This document shows positions 63,058-64,000 of a stretch of DNA of 64,000 nucleotides, piece after piece (within the stretch, counting starts at the first letter, position 1; the number at the start of each line of letters is the position of its first letter). The stretch is from VFKE01 sp043758025 (GTDB lineage Bacteria; Verrucomicrobiota; Verrucomicrobiia; Verrucomicrobiales; Verrucomicrobiaceae), in NCBI GenBank assembly GCA_043758025.1, contig JAYVOH010000025.1, forward strand, positions 1 to 64,000. The letters are read 5' to 3'. A program made the translations under genes and the position numbers. A model generated the notes under the pieces. The model did no database searches. It saw only the letters and a list, made by a program, of their open reading frames with translations, and had not been told where the DNA came from.

Positions 63058-64000
63058 TTACTTCGGAGCGCTGGCATCCGCTTGTTTGCCAGGCTCCGGC
63101 TCCAGGCCGCCGCCCGGCTCCCAGCGCTTGCGGTCCGACATGAACAACATCTCGGCCACGAATCCTTTTTCGATAGACTGTCCTGCGAGCGGCAGGAAGT
63201 AGCGGCAGGGCAGATCAGTCTGCGTCATGATGTCCACGCCGAATCCCAGCAGGATGCCGCGCATCGCGGGTGCCGCCCAGTCGTGGTATTCACCCGTAAA
63301 AATATCCGCGAGATGCTCGGCATTCAGCGACAGAGGCGACATTAATATTCCCGCCATCCCGCCCCCGCGTTCCTCGGAGGCTTTTTTCATTTCCGGGAAA
63401 TCTTTTTTCTCCACCGGCAGCCATGCGCCGGGACGATCCGCATACCAGGCCACAGCCCAGGGCATGTCGGTCATCACCAGTTCATTTTCCTGCGTGAAGC
63501 TGGCGATCTTGTTGATCTGCCGGGGCAAGTATGGAGGCCATTGGGCGAACTGGTCTTTGTGCTTCAAACCATGCGTGACCTCCGTGGCCATCGACAGTAA
63601 CATGGGCATGGCCGTGATCGCAAAAGCTGCGGCCGCTAGTCCATGCCGCGACCACCAGCCGCCGCGGAAACCTTGCAACCCGAGCCGCCCCCACAGAACA
63701 GCGAGGAAAGCGAACCCATAAGGCACCATCACCAGAATGAAAAGCGAGTGAATTTGGTTCGCATCATTCTCCTTGGCCGGCAGACCCAGCAAGGCCATCC
63801 CCAGCACTGAGAAAAGCCACAGCACCATCACGCACCAGCCGAAGTAACGCACGACGCGGCGCTTGAAGGGATGCAGGATCGCAAAAAAGAAAAGTGCTGC
63901 CGGCAGCACCGCGCCCAGATGCGTGTAGAGATCACGCAACTGCGCCACCAAATTGAATGCCAATTTCTTGGCGAGAACATCCGCTGCGGCCATCGGGCTT
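63058..64000 (-). CDS. Membrane glycosyltransferase-like protein, C-terminal part
   Basis: At least 312 residues, open to the end of the window, so the N-terminus is missing. Several membrane helices (VLPAALFFFAILHP, VMVLWLFSVLGMALLG, FILVMVPYGFAFLAVLW, LAAAAFAITAMPML) are followed by a soluble tail with QINKIASFTQENELVMTDMP and WYADRPGAWLP. This resembles the C-terminal half of GT39/ArnT-like polyprenyl-sugar transferases. Assignment rests on layout only. Confidence 0.5.
   Translation of the reverse strand, partial: SPMAAADVLAKKLAFNLVAQLRDLYTHLGAVLPAALFFFAILHPFKRRVVRYFGWCVMVLWLFSVLGMALLGLPAKENDANQIHSLFILVMVPYGFAFLAVLWGRLGLQGFRGGWWSRHGLAAAAFAITAMPMLLSMATEVTHGLKHKDQFAQWPPYLPRQINKIASFTQENELVMTDMPWAVAWYADRPGAWLPVEKKDFPEMKKASEERGGGMAGILMSPLSLNAEHLADIFTGEYHDWAAPAMRGILLGFGVDIMTQTDLPCRYFLPLAGQSIEKGFVAEMLFMSDRKRWEPGGGLEPEPGKQADASAPK

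Overview
The window looks like chromosome from a moderately GC-rich Gram-negative bacterium, most likely a member of the Verrucomicrobiota. This is inferred from the mix of genes: a PilM/N/O-type pilus locus with very large prepilin-like proteins, a PEP-CTERM protein with HAF repeats, LamG-like secreted proteins, abundant Ser/Thr kinases, and AT-rich intergenic DNA beside GC-rich genes. No rRNA, tRNA or CRISPR array was recognised. There is no species-level marker that I can read by eye.

Layout. 39-8876 (minus strand): a type IV pilus/type II secretion operon running ATPase (PilT type), PilM, PilN, PilO, a PilP-like periplasmic protein, two prepilins, a PilX/GspK-like protein and PilC/GspF, with a separately promoted small major-type prepilin at the end. 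9272-16125 (plus strand): a self-contained peptide export cassette made of a 53-residue double-glycine precursor, a TolC-like outer membrane protein, a C39-peptidase ABC transporter, an HlyD-type adaptor and an unusual kinase. 16332-20920: the pilus locus resumes with a 730-residue prepilin-like protein (minus) and the secretin (plus), so the peptide cassette sits inside the pilus region. 20936-28955: dienelactone hydrolase, HAF/PEP-CTERM protein, two convergent DEAD-box helicases, a small toxin-antitoxin island with relics, and a YmdB-type phosphoesterase. 29008-32645: amidase, an SDR/shikimate-kinase fusion, a Sel1 lipoprotein and a small hypothetical. 32664-38048 (minus): outer membrane barrel, TonB-like protein, VWA protein, histidine kinase and response regulator. 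38284-41390: small periplasmic rhodanese, HMA and thioredoxin-like proteins, a Gfo/Idh/MocA oxidoreductase and a membrane rhodanese. 41494-47672: MTA phosphorylase, Cys/His-rich lipoprotein, deacetylase, dynamin-like GTPase, CdsA, Dxr. 47756-64000: LamG-like secreted protein, U32 peptidase family protein, deacetylase, QueG, Ser/Thr kinase with C-terminal LamG-like region, SMUG-type uracil glycosylase, GT9 glycosyltransferase, adenylate kinase, Fmt, TerC, a secreted hypothetical, Dxs, XseB and the C-terminus of a membrane protein that runs off the end.

The most interesting system is 9272-16125. The precursor has a leader ending in Gly-Gly, followed by a very basic core with five regularly spaced Lys-Ser dipeptides and a CCYSCC tail. 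All parts of a leader-cleaving type I exporter follow on the same strand. The last gene encodes a kinase whose sequence resembles eukaryotic SR-protein kinases (SRPK: HTDIKPxN loop, C-terminal lobe pattern), enzymes that phosphorylate Arg/Lys-Ser-type repeats. I infer a secreted, possibly multiply phosphorylated peptide: a peptide modification system in which an SRPK-like kinase acts on a KS-repeat peptide. I know of no described system of this composition. The kinase is also odd in itself: its glycine-rich loop lies in the C-terminal half of the protein rather than at the N-terminus.
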